Positions 17,001 through 23,236 of a DNA stretch of 23,341 bases are shown here, one piece after another. The position numbers and the translations under genes are program-made. The notes beneath the pieces are model-generated. The model saw only the letters and a program-made list of their open reading frames with translations, was not told where the DNA came from and made no database searches. The DNA is from JADLBR01 sp020847615 (lineage in GTDB: Bacteria; Verrucomicrobiota; Verrucomicrobiia; JADLBR01). The DNA lies in contig JAPKHT010000088.1 in NCBI GenBank assembly GCA_026646655.1, forward strand, positions 1-23,341, read 5' to 3'. Position 1 is the stretch's first letter. Each line of letters begins with the position of its first letter.

Positions 17001-18381
17001 TGAGCGGGGCGAGGCGGCGACGACGTTCCTCGGGCAGGGGGGCGTGTTCTGGGATCCCGCGGAGAAACATTTCAAGATGTTCTACGTCGCCGGCTGGCGC
17101 GGGCCGCTCTCGCTGGCCACGAGCCCAGACCTGAAGACATGGACGCGGCACGGGCCGCTGCTGGGCGAGGGATTGCGCTGGACGGGACCGAAGTTGACCA
17201 CCGGTGGCTCGGACAACTGCGCGTGGCTCGATCTGAACGCCAAAGATCCCGCCGAGAGGACCAAATATCTGACGTGCTGGATGCATGTGCCCAAGGAACA
17301 GCGCCCGCCGGGCTTCAATCACTCGCTGCACGTCGGCGACGCGCGCACGTGGTCCGATGCCGTGCCGACGGATATCGCCGCGGATGATTACTGCTCATTC
17401 TTCTACAATCCCTTTCGGAAGAAGTGGTGTTTCAGCATCAAGCAGACCGAGCGCCGGGGCCGCTGCCGCTATTACCACGAGAGCGACGAATTCCTGAAAG
17501 GGTCGGATTGGTCGAAAGCGGTGTACTGGACCAACGCGGACCGTTTCGACAAGCCAGAGCCCGCGGGCCGCTATCCGGGCGCGGGCGACAAGCCACAGCT
17601 CTACAGCCTCAACGCCGTGGCCTACGAGAGCCTCATGGTCGGCATGCACTACATCCACCGGGGTCCCGACAATCGCGTCTGCGCCGAGGGAAAGTTTCCC
17701 AAACTGGTCGATCTGGAACTCGGGTTCAGCCGCGACGGTTTCCACTGGCACCGGCCGGACCGGGGCGGCTTCATCGTCGGCTCGCGCACGGAGGGATCGT
17801 GGGATCGCGCCTATCTGCATGGCGCGGCGGGCGTCTTCGCCGTGCTCGTTGATCAACTGGTGTTCCCCTACATGGGCACGTCGGGTATCGCGCCCGACGG
17901 CAGGCGCGGCATGTACACCGGCGGCAGCATCGGGCTGGCCACGCTCCGCCGCGACGGCTTCGCCTCGTTGGACGCAAGCGAAAAGCCCGGCGCGCTCACG
18001 ACGCGGCCCATCAAGTTCCAGGGCGAGCACCTGTTCGTGAACTTCTCCGCGCCGCAGGGCGAACTGCGCGTCGAGGTGCTGACCCTCGAGAACAAGAACT
18101 ACGGCCCGTTCACCGCCGAGAAATGCATCCCCTTGCGGGGCGACAGCACGCGCCAACGCGTGACGTGGGACGGCGCCGAGAGCCTCGCCCGCGCGAGCAA
18201 CAAGAATGTCAAACTGCGCTTCACGCTGACCAACGGTTCGCTCTACGCGTTCTGGGTCACGCCCGACGCCCATGGCGCGAGCTTTGGCTACGTGGGCGCA
18301 GGCGGGCCCGGGTATGAGGGCTTGCTCGACGACGGCGGCAAAGTGGCGCCCGAGCCCAAGGATTCCGATGCTGCACGCTAA
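14002..18381 (+). CDS. Giant three-module sialidase-like/BNR propeller protein, exported
   Basis: 1,459 aa. A long n-region precedes a hydrophobic signal (LPICVLWGLIGFAALA, about 23-38). Module 1 (about 45-415) is a propeller with Asp-box-like SRDGRTW (300-306) and SRDGKAW (355-361). It ends at a proline linker (about 424-428). Module 2 begins with a small beta domain (about 455-545) and continues as a BNR sialidase-type propeller (about 560-890) with four Asp boxes: SDDGGETW 615-622, STDQGKSW 728-735, STDNGATW 776-783, SEDDGKTW 832-839. Module 3 (about 950-1390) begins GRQLFVDDFLIES and resembles GH32/GH43-like propellers of PVC bacteria (from memory). No YRIP/FRIP motif or clear arginine triad is seen, so true sialidase activity is doubtful. 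The start is the ATG at 14002; an in-frame TTG at 13966 is less likely. It lies 75 nt after the regulator gene. Confidence 0.8.
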   Translation: MGADHLASPSRPAIYRAKSNTLPICVLWGLIGFAALARGEALVPPGWNPALAGDLVMGRLIRVTAPHVKGAHDAEFVCVGDRAYIVEHDNDTQPGHGAGAAQYCVLTVVNLKSLAVERTHLLAKSEQAFANAALPAGQTFVPRIIQKDAGTLRCYFASKARDREELTWYRDFDLRVGEFAETIHKARIKTAAGVFDMEPRHLHADAAAHGFAKPAQSSGMYIFDSFKRFDDKIYVALNNFPGKQNALAVLHDDFATFEVIGHYNEPQDQQLSESAVNRLPDGTWMAICRNDGGNYHFTTSRDGRTWTVGREMPFVPNGTNSKPTFDRFGGIYYLGWQEATRIGGAGRSVFNVDISRDGKAWERKYRFETPETFQYPTFHEHDGALWLTVTQSDHRGSTDRIMFGKLEDLGAFESQAGKIRKPLPPPPPEEPAVMKRGAKLFTDRDYAIEEMPDAVRGLPFLRTSIEKTDAIITREGTLFALTPTIRPKAASQEDALRQAGFTKLDVPETQLFPGEINRVSLYRKEVKAGERLRFRKLVLLAMGPGTEVVAFDPLAPVDARTEPPVILTEPGPEFQDKARPGAMIIGMDRTPKGRIWGCWTGTGDKADGYFILATSDDGGETWSKPRLVVGALDPSGKRQRGALVGNLWTDPLGRLWLFFDQAVIGIPGPRADWYIRCDNPDADAPVWSKPVCLADEGCTLNKPTILANGDWLLPVSKWAEKMAWVYASTDQGKSWKPRGRVKFPDWNFDEHMMVELRDGRLWMLARTNGNPYESFSTDNGATWTEPKPAATVNNVNARFFLRRLKSGRILLVKNGPPTERIAKRSHMSAYLSEDDGKTWLGGLLLDERSSVSYPDGFEAPDGLIHILYDWNRHTDAEILLAKFREEDVLAGKIVSKDAKLQMLANKATGPKPILYNGIELPYEWPPRHLDPDSDEPMPVPYLRHPSKASIPIDVGRQLFVDDFLIESTDLKRTFHRAKKFEGNPVFKPETERELGPSNEGERGEAATTFLGQGGVFWDPAEKHFKMFYVAGWRGPLSLATSPDLKTWTRHGPLLGEGLRWTGPKLTTGGSDNCAWLDLNAKDPAERTKYLTCWMHVPKEQRPPGFNHSLHVGDARTWSDAVPTDIAADDYCSFFYNPFRKKWCFSIKQTERRGRCRYYHESDEFLKGSDWSKAVYWTNADRFDKPEPAGRYPGAGDKPQLYSLNAVAYESLMVGMHYIHRGPDNRVCAEGKFPKLVDLELGFSRDGFHWHRPDRGGFIVGSRTEGSWDRAYLHGAAGVFAVLVDQLVFPYMGTSGIAPDGRRGMYTGGSIGLATLRRDGFASLDASEKPGALTTRPIKFQGEHLFVNFSAPQGELRVEVLTLENKNYGPFTAEKCIPLRGDSTRQRVTWDGAESLARASNKNVKLRFTLTNGSLYAFWVTPDAHGASFGYVGAGGPGYEGLLDDGGKVAPEPKDSDAAR

Positions 18382-18406
18382 CTTGAGAACTGCCGCGGCG
18401 CCTCCC

Positions 18407-18458
18407 GTAGCCGAACGCGCGAGCGTTTGGCCGCCAATCGCCCGAGGCGATCGGCTAC
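18407..18458. repeat. Nested hairpin element D (outer word GTAGCCGA)
   Basis: Perfect outer arms GTAGCCGA (18407-18414) and TCGGCTAC (18451-18458). The left inner hairpin is AACGC-GCGA-GCGTT and the right one ATCGCC-CGA-GGCGAT, with a central TTGGC-C-GCCAA dyad (18427-18437). The two halves are reverse complements except in the inner stems, where ACGC/GCGT on the left becomes TCGC/GCGA on the right, a compensated change. It lies between the propeller gene stop and the transporter-kinase start, on the same strand, and could separate the two in the transcript. Confidence 0.75.
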
Positions 18459-18531
18459 AAATTGGTCGACCACGGTGCGCGCCGCGGTGGGCATGATCTT
18501 TGACCCGAAAACGGAATCGTCCCCTATTTCC

Positions 18532-20568
18532 ATGAGCCGCCTGCTGAACTGGTTCACGAACCTCTATCCCGTCTGGCTCGTCGGCACGGCGGTCCTCGCG
18601 TTCGTCAGGCCCGAAGCACTGCTCTGGTTCTCGGGGCAGTGGATTGTCTGGGCGCTCAGCGTCTCGATGCTCGGGATGGGGCTCACCCTCAGCCCGGCCG
18701 ACTTCCGCGGCCTGCTCAAGATGCCCGGATCGGTCACGCTCGGATTCGTATCGCAATACACGCTGATGCCGCTCATCGGCTGGTTCACGGCATGGTCGCT
18801 GAGGCTGGAACCCGGTTTCGCGGTGGGCATCATCCTCGTCGCGAGCTGCCCGGGCGGCATGGCGTCAAACATGATCTCGTTCCTCGCCGGGGCGAACGTG
18901 GCTTTGTCCGTGGTGCTGACCATGGCATCCACGCTCCTGGCCTTCATCTTCACGCCGCTGTGGACGGGGATGCTCGCGGGCCAATACGTGCCGGTGGACG
19001 CGTGGGGCCTGTGCCGGTCCACGCTTCAGGCCGTGGTCGCGCCCGTGGTGATCGGCGTGTTGTGCAACTGGCGCTTTCCGAAAATCGTCTCGCGCATCAC
19101 GCCGATCGGGCCCCCCGTGGCCGTGGTCGCGCTGAGCATGATCACCGGGGGCATCGTCGCGGCCGCCGCGCCCCAGATCGCGTCGAACTTCGGCCGGCTG
19201 GTCGCGGCCGCCTCGATCCTGCACGCGCTGGGGTTCGGCACCGGCTATCTCGTGTCCAAGGTCTTTCGGTATCCCGAGACCGTCGCGCGGACGGTCAGCA
19301 TCGAGGTGGGCATGCAGAACGGCGGCATGGCCGCCATGCTGGCGCGGCTTCACTTCTCCGCACAGCCGCTGGCCGCGGTGCCGGCCGTCTTCAGCGGCGT
19401 CATGCAGAATATCATGGGCTCCCTCCTGGCCAGTTTCTGGCGGGCCCGGCCGCCCGCCGACGCAAGATCTGCCGGTGCCGGCGGGCACCCGCGCGGCTCG
19501 ATCCACTATTGGAAATGTGACCGGCCGGCGGCGTTTCATGGCACCGGCCAAAGCTTCCCGCGCGACGGCTACGAGGGGCCGCTAACCGAGTTGCTGCGGG
19601 AGCGGTTTCCCGATCGCCCCATCGCCCTGCGCCCGGCAGACGGGCAAGGAAATCACATCACCTGGCTGGTCGCGGTGGACGGGGCCGAGTACTTCGTGCG
19701 CATCGAGGACGGCCCGGAGCGGGATGACTATATCGAGGTCGAATCGCGGGTGCTGGCCGAGGTGCGTTCGCTGGGCGTGCCCGTGCCGCGCGTGCATGGG
19801 GCCGACGCGACCCGCCGGCGCGTCCCGTTCGCGTGGCAGCTGCTAGAGAATATCCCGTGCGCCGACCTGAATCGGCTACAGAAGGAGGGACGGCTTGACC
19901 CGCTGGAGGTTGCCGCTCCCATCGGTGCCTGCGTCGCCCGCTGGCAGGGCCTGCGTCCGCGAGGTTTCGGCCCATTCGATCCCGGCATTTTGCGACGCGA
20001 CAATCGGCTGGAGGGGTTCCACTCCCGGTACGAGGATTACTTCCTTCTCCACCTCGACCGCCACCTGGGATTTCTAGTCGAGCGCGGGTTCTTGCCAGCG
20101 CCGCAGGCCGATACGATGCGCGGCGCTATCCTGGGCCACCGGGGCCTGCTGTCGCTGCGGGAGGGATGCCTCGTCCACAAGGATCTCGCGCTCTGGAATA
20201 TCCTGGGCACGGAGGGCGGCATCAGCGCGTTCATCGATTTTGACGACGCGATCTCGGGCGATCCCATGGATGACCTGTCGCTCTTGGGCTGTTTCCACGA
20301 TGGCGCGTTTATCGCGCGCGCCCTGGAGGGATACCGGGGCGTGCGGCCACTGCCGGAGGATCATCTCCGCCGCTTCTGGCTCCACCTGTTGCGAAATATG
20401 ATCGTCAAAGCGGTGATCCGGGTGGGGGCTGGCTATTTCGAGCGCGGCGACGACTTCTTTCTGATCGGTGCCGGCCATGACGGCGAGGGCCTGAAGTGGC
20501 ACACGCGCGCCCGCCTGGCCCTGGCGCTGCGCGGCCTCGAGACGCATGCGGAGGTTTCCATCCTATGA
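18532..20568 (+). CDS. BASS-family transporter fused to APH-type kinase
   Basis: 678 aa in one uninterrupted frame. Residues 1-305 are a full BASS (bile acid:sodium symporter-like) transporter with about ten hydrophobic segments and the family motifs SCPGGMASNMISFLAG (105-120) and EVGMQNGGMAAMLA (258-271). After a hydrophilic linker (about 305-340), residues 340-678 form an aminoglycoside-phosphotransferase/choline-kinase fold: EYFVRI (386-391), catalytic loop HKDLALWN (549-556, Asp551 and Asn556) and metal site FIDFDDA (567-573) followed by GDPMDDLSLL. Active-site residues look intact. BASS proteins carry organic acids such as pyruvate, ketopantoate and bile acids; APH kinases phosphorylate small hydroxyl compounds. 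The kinase should face the cytoplasm, suggesting import followed by phosphorylation. No in-frame ATG could start the kinase alone. The ATG at 18532 is preferred (18493 is an alternative). The stop overlaps the aldolase start. Confidence 0.85.
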   Translation: MSRLLNWFTNLYPVWLVGTAVLAFVRPEALLWFSGQWIVWALSVSMLGMGLTLSPADFRGLLKMPGSVTLGFVSQYTLMPLIGWFTAWSLRLEPGFAVGIILVASCPGGMASNMISFLAGANVALSVVLTMASTLLAFIFTPLWTGMLAGQYVPVDAWGLCRSTLQAVVAPVVIGVLCNWRFPKIVSRITPIGPPVAVVALSMITGGIVAAAAPQIASNFGRLVAAASILHALGFGTGYLVSKVFRYPETVARTVSIEVGMQNGGMAAMLARLHFSAQPLAAVPAVFSGVMQNIMGSLLASFWRARPPADARSAGAGGHPRGSIHYWKCDRPAAFHGTGQSFPRDGYEGPLTELLRERFPDRPIALRPADGQGNHITWLVAVDGAEYFVRIEDGPERDDYIEVESRVLAEVRSLGVPVPRVHGADATRRRVPFAWQLLENIPCADLNRLQKEGRLDPLEVAAPIGACVARWQGLRPRGFGPFDPGILRRDNRLEGFHSRYEDYFLLHLDRHLGFLVERGFLPAPQADTMRGAILGHRGLLSLREGCLVHKDLALWNILGTEGGISAFIDFDDAISGDPMDDLSLLGCFHDGAFIARALEGYRGVRPLPEDHLRRFWLHLLRNMIVKAVIRVGAGYFERGDDFFLIGAGHDGEGLKWHTRARLALALRGLETHAEVSIL

Positions 20569-21290
20569 GTACCACTCTCTCGCCACGCATCGGGACATGG
20601 CTGTCCGTCGGTTCGCCCGTCATCGCGGAACTTGCGGGCATGTGCGGCTTCGACTGGGTCCTGATCGACCTTGAGCACGGTTGTGGGACCGAGGCGGCCG
20701 TTCCGGACCAATTGCGCGCCCTGCGCGGGGGGCCGACGGAGCCCATCGTGCGCGTGGGCGCGCCCCATCCGGATCTCATCGCCCGCGTCCTGGACTGGGG
20801 GGCGCGCGGGATCATGGTGCCCCACGTGAGTTCTGCCGATGAGGCCGGGGCGATCGTCCGGGCCGCGCACTATGCGCCGCGGGGGCGGCGCGGCTACTCG
20901 CGCACGGTGCGCGCCCACGGCTATGGGCTTCTCCAGGCCGACGATTCGCCCGCGCCGATCATCATGGCCCAGATCGAGACGATCGAGGGCGTGAATCATG
21001 CCGCGGAGATCGCGCGCGTGGATGGCATCGACGTGCTCTTCATCGGCCCGGCCGATCTCCAGTTCGATCTCAGGCACCATGCCGCATCGGCGCCGCTGGA
21101 TTTCGCGAAATGCCGCGACATCGTCCTGGCCGCGGCCAGGGACTCGGGCAAAGGGGCCGGCATCCTGGTGCGCGAAGCCGCTGACCTCCGGCCGCATCTC
21201 GACATGGGATTCACCCGCATCGCCGTGGATTCCGACCTGTCCATCCTCCGGAAGGCCTACAAGCAAACCCTCGCAGGACTCACCCGCTGA
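20565..21290 (+). CDS. HpcH/HpaI-family class II aldolase
   Basis: 241 aa, a typical length. This family splits 2-keto-3-deoxy or 4-hydroxy-2-keto acids into pyruvate and an aldehyde, using a divalent metal. Visible landmarks are VLIDLEHG (32-39, catalytic His38), Arg63 in IVRVG, the PRGRRGYS loop (105-112), metal ligands Glu138 in QIETIEG and Asp164 in GPADL, and AVDSDLSIL near the C-terminus. Relatives include 2-keto-3-deoxy-L-rhamnonate, 2-dehydro-3-deoxyglucarate and 4-hydroxy-2-oxoheptanedioate aldolases; the exact substrate cannot be read from the sequence. The ATG overlaps the stop of the transporter-kinase gene (ATGA), with GGAGG about 10 nt upstream, so the two are translationally coupled and probably act in the same pathway: uptake and activation of an acid, then carbon-carbon cleavage. 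Cytoplasmic. Confidence 0.93.
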   Translation: MSTTLSPRIGTWLSVGSPVIAELAGMCGFDWVLIDLEHGCGTEAAVPDQLRALRGGPTEPIVRVGAPHPDLIARVLDWGARGIMVPHVSSADEAGAIVRAAHYAPRGRRGYSRTVRAHGYGLLQADDSPAPIIMAQIETIEGVNHAAEIARVDGIDVLFIGPADLQFDLRHHAASAPLDFAKCRDIVLAAARDSGKGAGILVREAADLRPHLDMGFTRIAVDSDLSILRKAYKQTLAGLTR

Positions 21291-21294
21291 CCCA

Positions 21295-21360
21295 TTGAGA
21301 CACGCCCTGCTGTGCCTCCTCGCCCTGGCGCCCTGTTCGACGCATGCCCTGCGGCGCTGA
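21295..21360 (+). pseudogene. Signal-peptide-like stub, possible remnant of a lost gene
   Basis: A 21-codon frame from a TTG 5 nt after the aldolase stop reads RHALLCLLALAPCSTHALRR then TGA. This looks like the start of an exported protein whose body is missing. It would be the next gene of the transporter-aldolase operon, cut off near the point where composition changes. No well-spaced ribosome-binding site is seen, so chance is possible. Confidence 0.25.
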
Positions 21361-21698
21361 TCCTTGCGCAAGGGGCCCCACACGATGGGGCAACCCCCGC
21401 AGCCGATATATGATGGATGACATAGGCGCGCCGATGCCGGAACGCGCGACATCTCCAGCGCATAAAGCGGTGCATCCCCGCGCCGCTTTGCCCCGACTCG
21501 CCGCTCGCCACTTCCTCGACCGGGCGACTTTAGGCCAGCTCTTACGTGAGGATTTGGGTGCGGGCTTCCCCGTTGACCCAAGGAACGACGATGTGTAGCC
21601 TGCTCTCTCGTGGTATTCGTGCTTGTGCCACCTCGTCGGCTTTGTCCGGATAGCCGACAATTCGGCCGCCTGTCCGCCCCGAACATGACAATTGGGTC

Positions 21699-21716
21699 AC
21701 CTAAACAACGTTAGCA
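21699..21716 (+). other. attI-like integron recombination core site
   Basis: ACCTAAACAACGTTAGCA closely resembles the class 1 integron attI1 core as I recall it (CCCTAAAACAAAGTTAGGC), and GTTAGCA (21710-21716) is identical to the R' core of the attC downstream of the GH16 gene. The GH16 ATG follows 9 nt after the core, as is usual for the first cassette. No integrase gene is visible to its left. It could instead be the right half of a degenerate attC. Confidence 0.45.
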
Positions 21717-22763
21717 GATCGCAAGATGAAGAATAAATTGACAGCAAAAAGAATCGGGATTGGCGCTTGGGCAGCCGTATTCGCGGCTATTCGCGTCTTG
21801 GGCAGTGCTGAACCGCCGCGCGGTGCAAATGGCCCTGTCTTGCCACTGCATCCCAATTCGGATGGATGGCAACTCGTTTCCGATTTCTCTGACGAATTCG
21901 ACGCGTACGGAGTGGATACCGGTAAGTGGTTCACGACGATGGAACCGTGGGGCGACCGGGCGTGGACGCCGGACAATGTGTTTCAGAAGGATGGCGTGCT
22001 ACATGTACGGGCAACGTACGAACCTCATACCAATAAAGGGGAACGCTTTTTCTACAAACTCGGCATCCTTCAGTCGCTCAAGAAGACAACGTATGGCTAC
22101 TTCGAGGCGCGAGTGAAGGGGTGCAGCAAGTTTCCGGGTCTCTGTCCGGCCTTCTGGCTCTATAGCCATGGCAAGACAGAGACAGATTTCAATCCCAAGT
22201 ATCCGAAGGTCACGTATAGTGAGATCGATATCTTCGAGATCCAGCAGGGAGTCTGGCATCCAGAATTCAAGCGGGCGATGGGGCCGAACTACATTGATCT
22301 GAACCTCCATACGCGAATCATCAACGCCGAAGGCAAGGAGATCTGGCAGCGGCCCAACAGCCTGCCCGATGTTTGCCGCCACGGCTGGGAGGCCCCATGG
22401 AACCCGGCGGACGATTACCACATCTACGGTTGCGAAAACACGCCGGAGAAAATCACATGGTTCATCGACGGAAAGCCCGTGGCCGAGGCAATGAACCTCT
22501 ACTGGCATCTGCCCATGAGCGTCACCTTCACAATGGAACTGCGGCCACCTTTGATCAAGTGGGCCGGGGAAGAGGGCAGACTGCCGGTGCCCAAGGCATC
22601 AACACCCGACGGCTTCCCCACCGAAATGCTCGTGGACTATGTGCGGGCTTGGGAACGAAAGCAACAAGTTCATGGAGCGCAGAAATAATGAAGGGATGCG
22701 AACAACCGCCTCCAACACTACGCCGGTTCCGCTGCGCTCCACCGGCAAGGTTGAGGCGTACCG
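21711..22763 (+). mobile_element. Putative integron gene cassette carrying GH16
   Basis: The unit runs from the cleavage point in the first GTTAGCA (21710-21716) to that in the second (22763-22769). It contains one gene, GH16, starting 9 nt inside the core site, and an attC site that begins just after the GH16 stop. This compact plan, one promoterless gene plus attC, is the defining layout of a cassette. Its lower GC than the genes to the left supports separate origin. Confidence 0.65.
21726..22688 (+). CDS. GH16 family endo-glycosidase, exported (agarase/carrageenase-like)
   Basis: 320 aa with a signal peptide (MKNKLTAKRIGIGAWAAVFAA). The GH16 fold begins at FSDEFDAYGVDTGKW (54-68). The catalytic motif is EIDIFE (166-171): Glu166 nucleophile, Asp168, Glu171 acid/base, in the beta-bulge form ExDxxE. 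GYFEARVKG (124-132), PAFWLYSHG (141-149), ITWFIDGKPV and the final MLVDYVRAWE are family features. The patch KFPGLCPAFWLYS recalls kappa-carrageenase and agarase/porphyranase branches, which cleave sulfated or plain red-algal galactans; the exact specificity is not certain. That would fit the sulfatases in the window. Base composition and codon use differ from the GC-rich genes to the left, and the gene lies inside a cassette-like unit, so recent transfer is likely. The ATG at 21726 lies 9 nt after the core site with only a weak ribosome-binding site. Confidence 0.92.
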   Translation: MKNKLTAKRIGIGAWAAVFAAIRVLGSAEPPRGANGPVLPLHPNSDGWQLVSDFSDEFDAYGVDTGKWFTTMEPWGDRAWTPDNVFQKDGVLHVRATYEPHTNKGERFFYKLGILQSLKKTTYGYFEARVKGCSKFPGLCPAFWLYSHGKTETDFNPKYPKVTYSEIDIFEIQQGVWHPEFKRAMGPNYIDLNLHTRIINAEGKEIWQRPNSLPDVCRHGWEAPWNPADDYHIYGCENTPEKITWFIDGKPVAEAMNLYWHLPMSVTFTMELRPPLIKWAGEEGRLPVPKASTPDGFPTEMLVDYVRAWERKQQVHGAQK

Positions 22764-22769
22764 TTAGCA
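22697..22769 (+). repeat. attC recombination site
   Basis: 73 nt with all four attC boxes in order: R'' TGCGAAC (22697-22703), L'' CGCCTCCAAC (22707-22716), inner stem GCCGGT (22722-22727) with ACCGGC (22741-22746), L' GTTGAGGCG (22750-22758) and R' GTTAGCA (22763-22769). L'' has one base more than L', giving the extrahelical base that marks the bottom strand in true attC sites. AAC in R'' and GTT in R' are kept. It fills the gap between the GH16 stop and the next ORF start. Confidence 0.75.
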
Positions 22770-22774
22770 AGAAT

Positions 22775-23056
22775 ATGAACGCATTTGACCGCATTCTATG
22801 GAGAGCGAATGGGATTCTGTTTTTAGCAGCCCTCATAGGAGCACTGGGCCTCATTATTTACGTTTTTAGTCAGTCTTCGTCCTCTTCTAACCAACAGAAA
22901 CAAGATGCCGCCGTCGTGACGACTGACGAACATCAGGGAAAACAGTACCTGCACCTGCGAGGAGGCACATTCCTAGAGGGCCTGAGTTTGCTGAGGTTCG
23001 CAGCCGGAGAGGTCAGTCATGGCTTTTTGTCATTTACGGGGTCCGCTGCCGCGTGA
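22775..23056 (+). CDS. Small single-pass membrane protein, second cassette ORF
   Basis: 93 aa, starting 5 nt after the attC core site, as cassette genes typically do. Residues 12-31 (NGILFLAALIGALGLIIYVF) form one transmembrane segment, followed by a Ser-rich stretch and a hydrophilic region. The opening MNAFDRILWRANG recalls small membrane proteins of unknown function that I have seen in integron arrays and gammaproteobacterial genomes (memory, not checked). The C-terminal end (GFLSFTGSAAA) looks arbitrary, so the gene may be truncated by the rearrangement seen just downstream. No attC is evident after it. Function unknown. Confidence 0.55.
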   Translation: MNAFDRILWRANGILFLAALIGALGLIIYVFSQSSSSSNQQKQDAAVVTTDEHQGKQYLHLRGGTFLEGLSLLRFAAGEVSHGFLSFTGSAAA

Positions 23057-23092
23057 TGCAACGCCCGCCACGCCAGTCGCTAGTGCGAACAC

Positions 23093-23120
23093 TGGGGTCA
23101 GTTCTGTGCTGTGGGGTCAG
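23093..23120. repeat. Two direct copies of TGGGGTCAG
   Basis: TGGGGTCAG occurs at 23093-23101 and 23112-23120, followed by CCCTTGAATATTGA. From memory, GGGGTCAG words followed by TTGAATATTGA-like text are common around REP-associated transposase genes and their repeats. No transposase is in the window. Confidence 0.35.
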
Positions 23121-23153
23121 CCCTTGAATATTGATTCTGCTGAAAAACCTGCT

Positions 23154-23236
23154 GAGATGATCTCACGGAACTGGCCGAAACCTGGACCGATCCCAGCATC
23201 GCCGACACCGACGGGGACGGTCGCACCGACGCCCAC
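23154..23236 (+). pseudogene. Fragment encoding a TSP3-like calcium-binding repeat
   Basis: One frame reads LTELAETWTDPS and then IADTDGDGRTDAH, matching the DTDGDGxTD calcium-binding repeat found in large surface proteins. It is preceded in frame by a stop and followed by a stop at 23244, so only a piece of a gene is present. It ends where the minus-strand sorting-domain fragment begins. Confidence 0.4.

Larger units (their letters stand above)
21291..21725. other. Gene-free junction stretch where base composition changes
   Basis: 435 nt with no convincing gene on either strand. It holds a short signal-peptide-like stub (21295-21360), a perfect 7-bp stem GTCGGCT/AGCCGAC (21635-21658) and an attI-like core site near its right end. 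To its left genes are strongly GC-rich; to its right they are near balanced. Confidence 0.6.

Noticed and set aside
14002..18381. Calling the propeller protein a true sialidase
   Set aside because: Asp boxes only show the BNR propeller fold; the FRIP motif and the arginine triad were not seen.
20600..21700. An integron integrase to the left of the attI-like site
   Set aside because: The space is filled by the aldolase and a non-coding stretch; none of the frames there shows tyrosine-recombinase motifs such as HxLRHxxAT.
21573..21716. A second attC upstream of GH16, using TTGACCCAA (21573-21581) and TTGGGTCA (21692-21699) as arms
   Set aside because: No R'' box with AAC precedes the left arm, and no inner stem continues the pairing, so an attI-like or solo core is the better reading.
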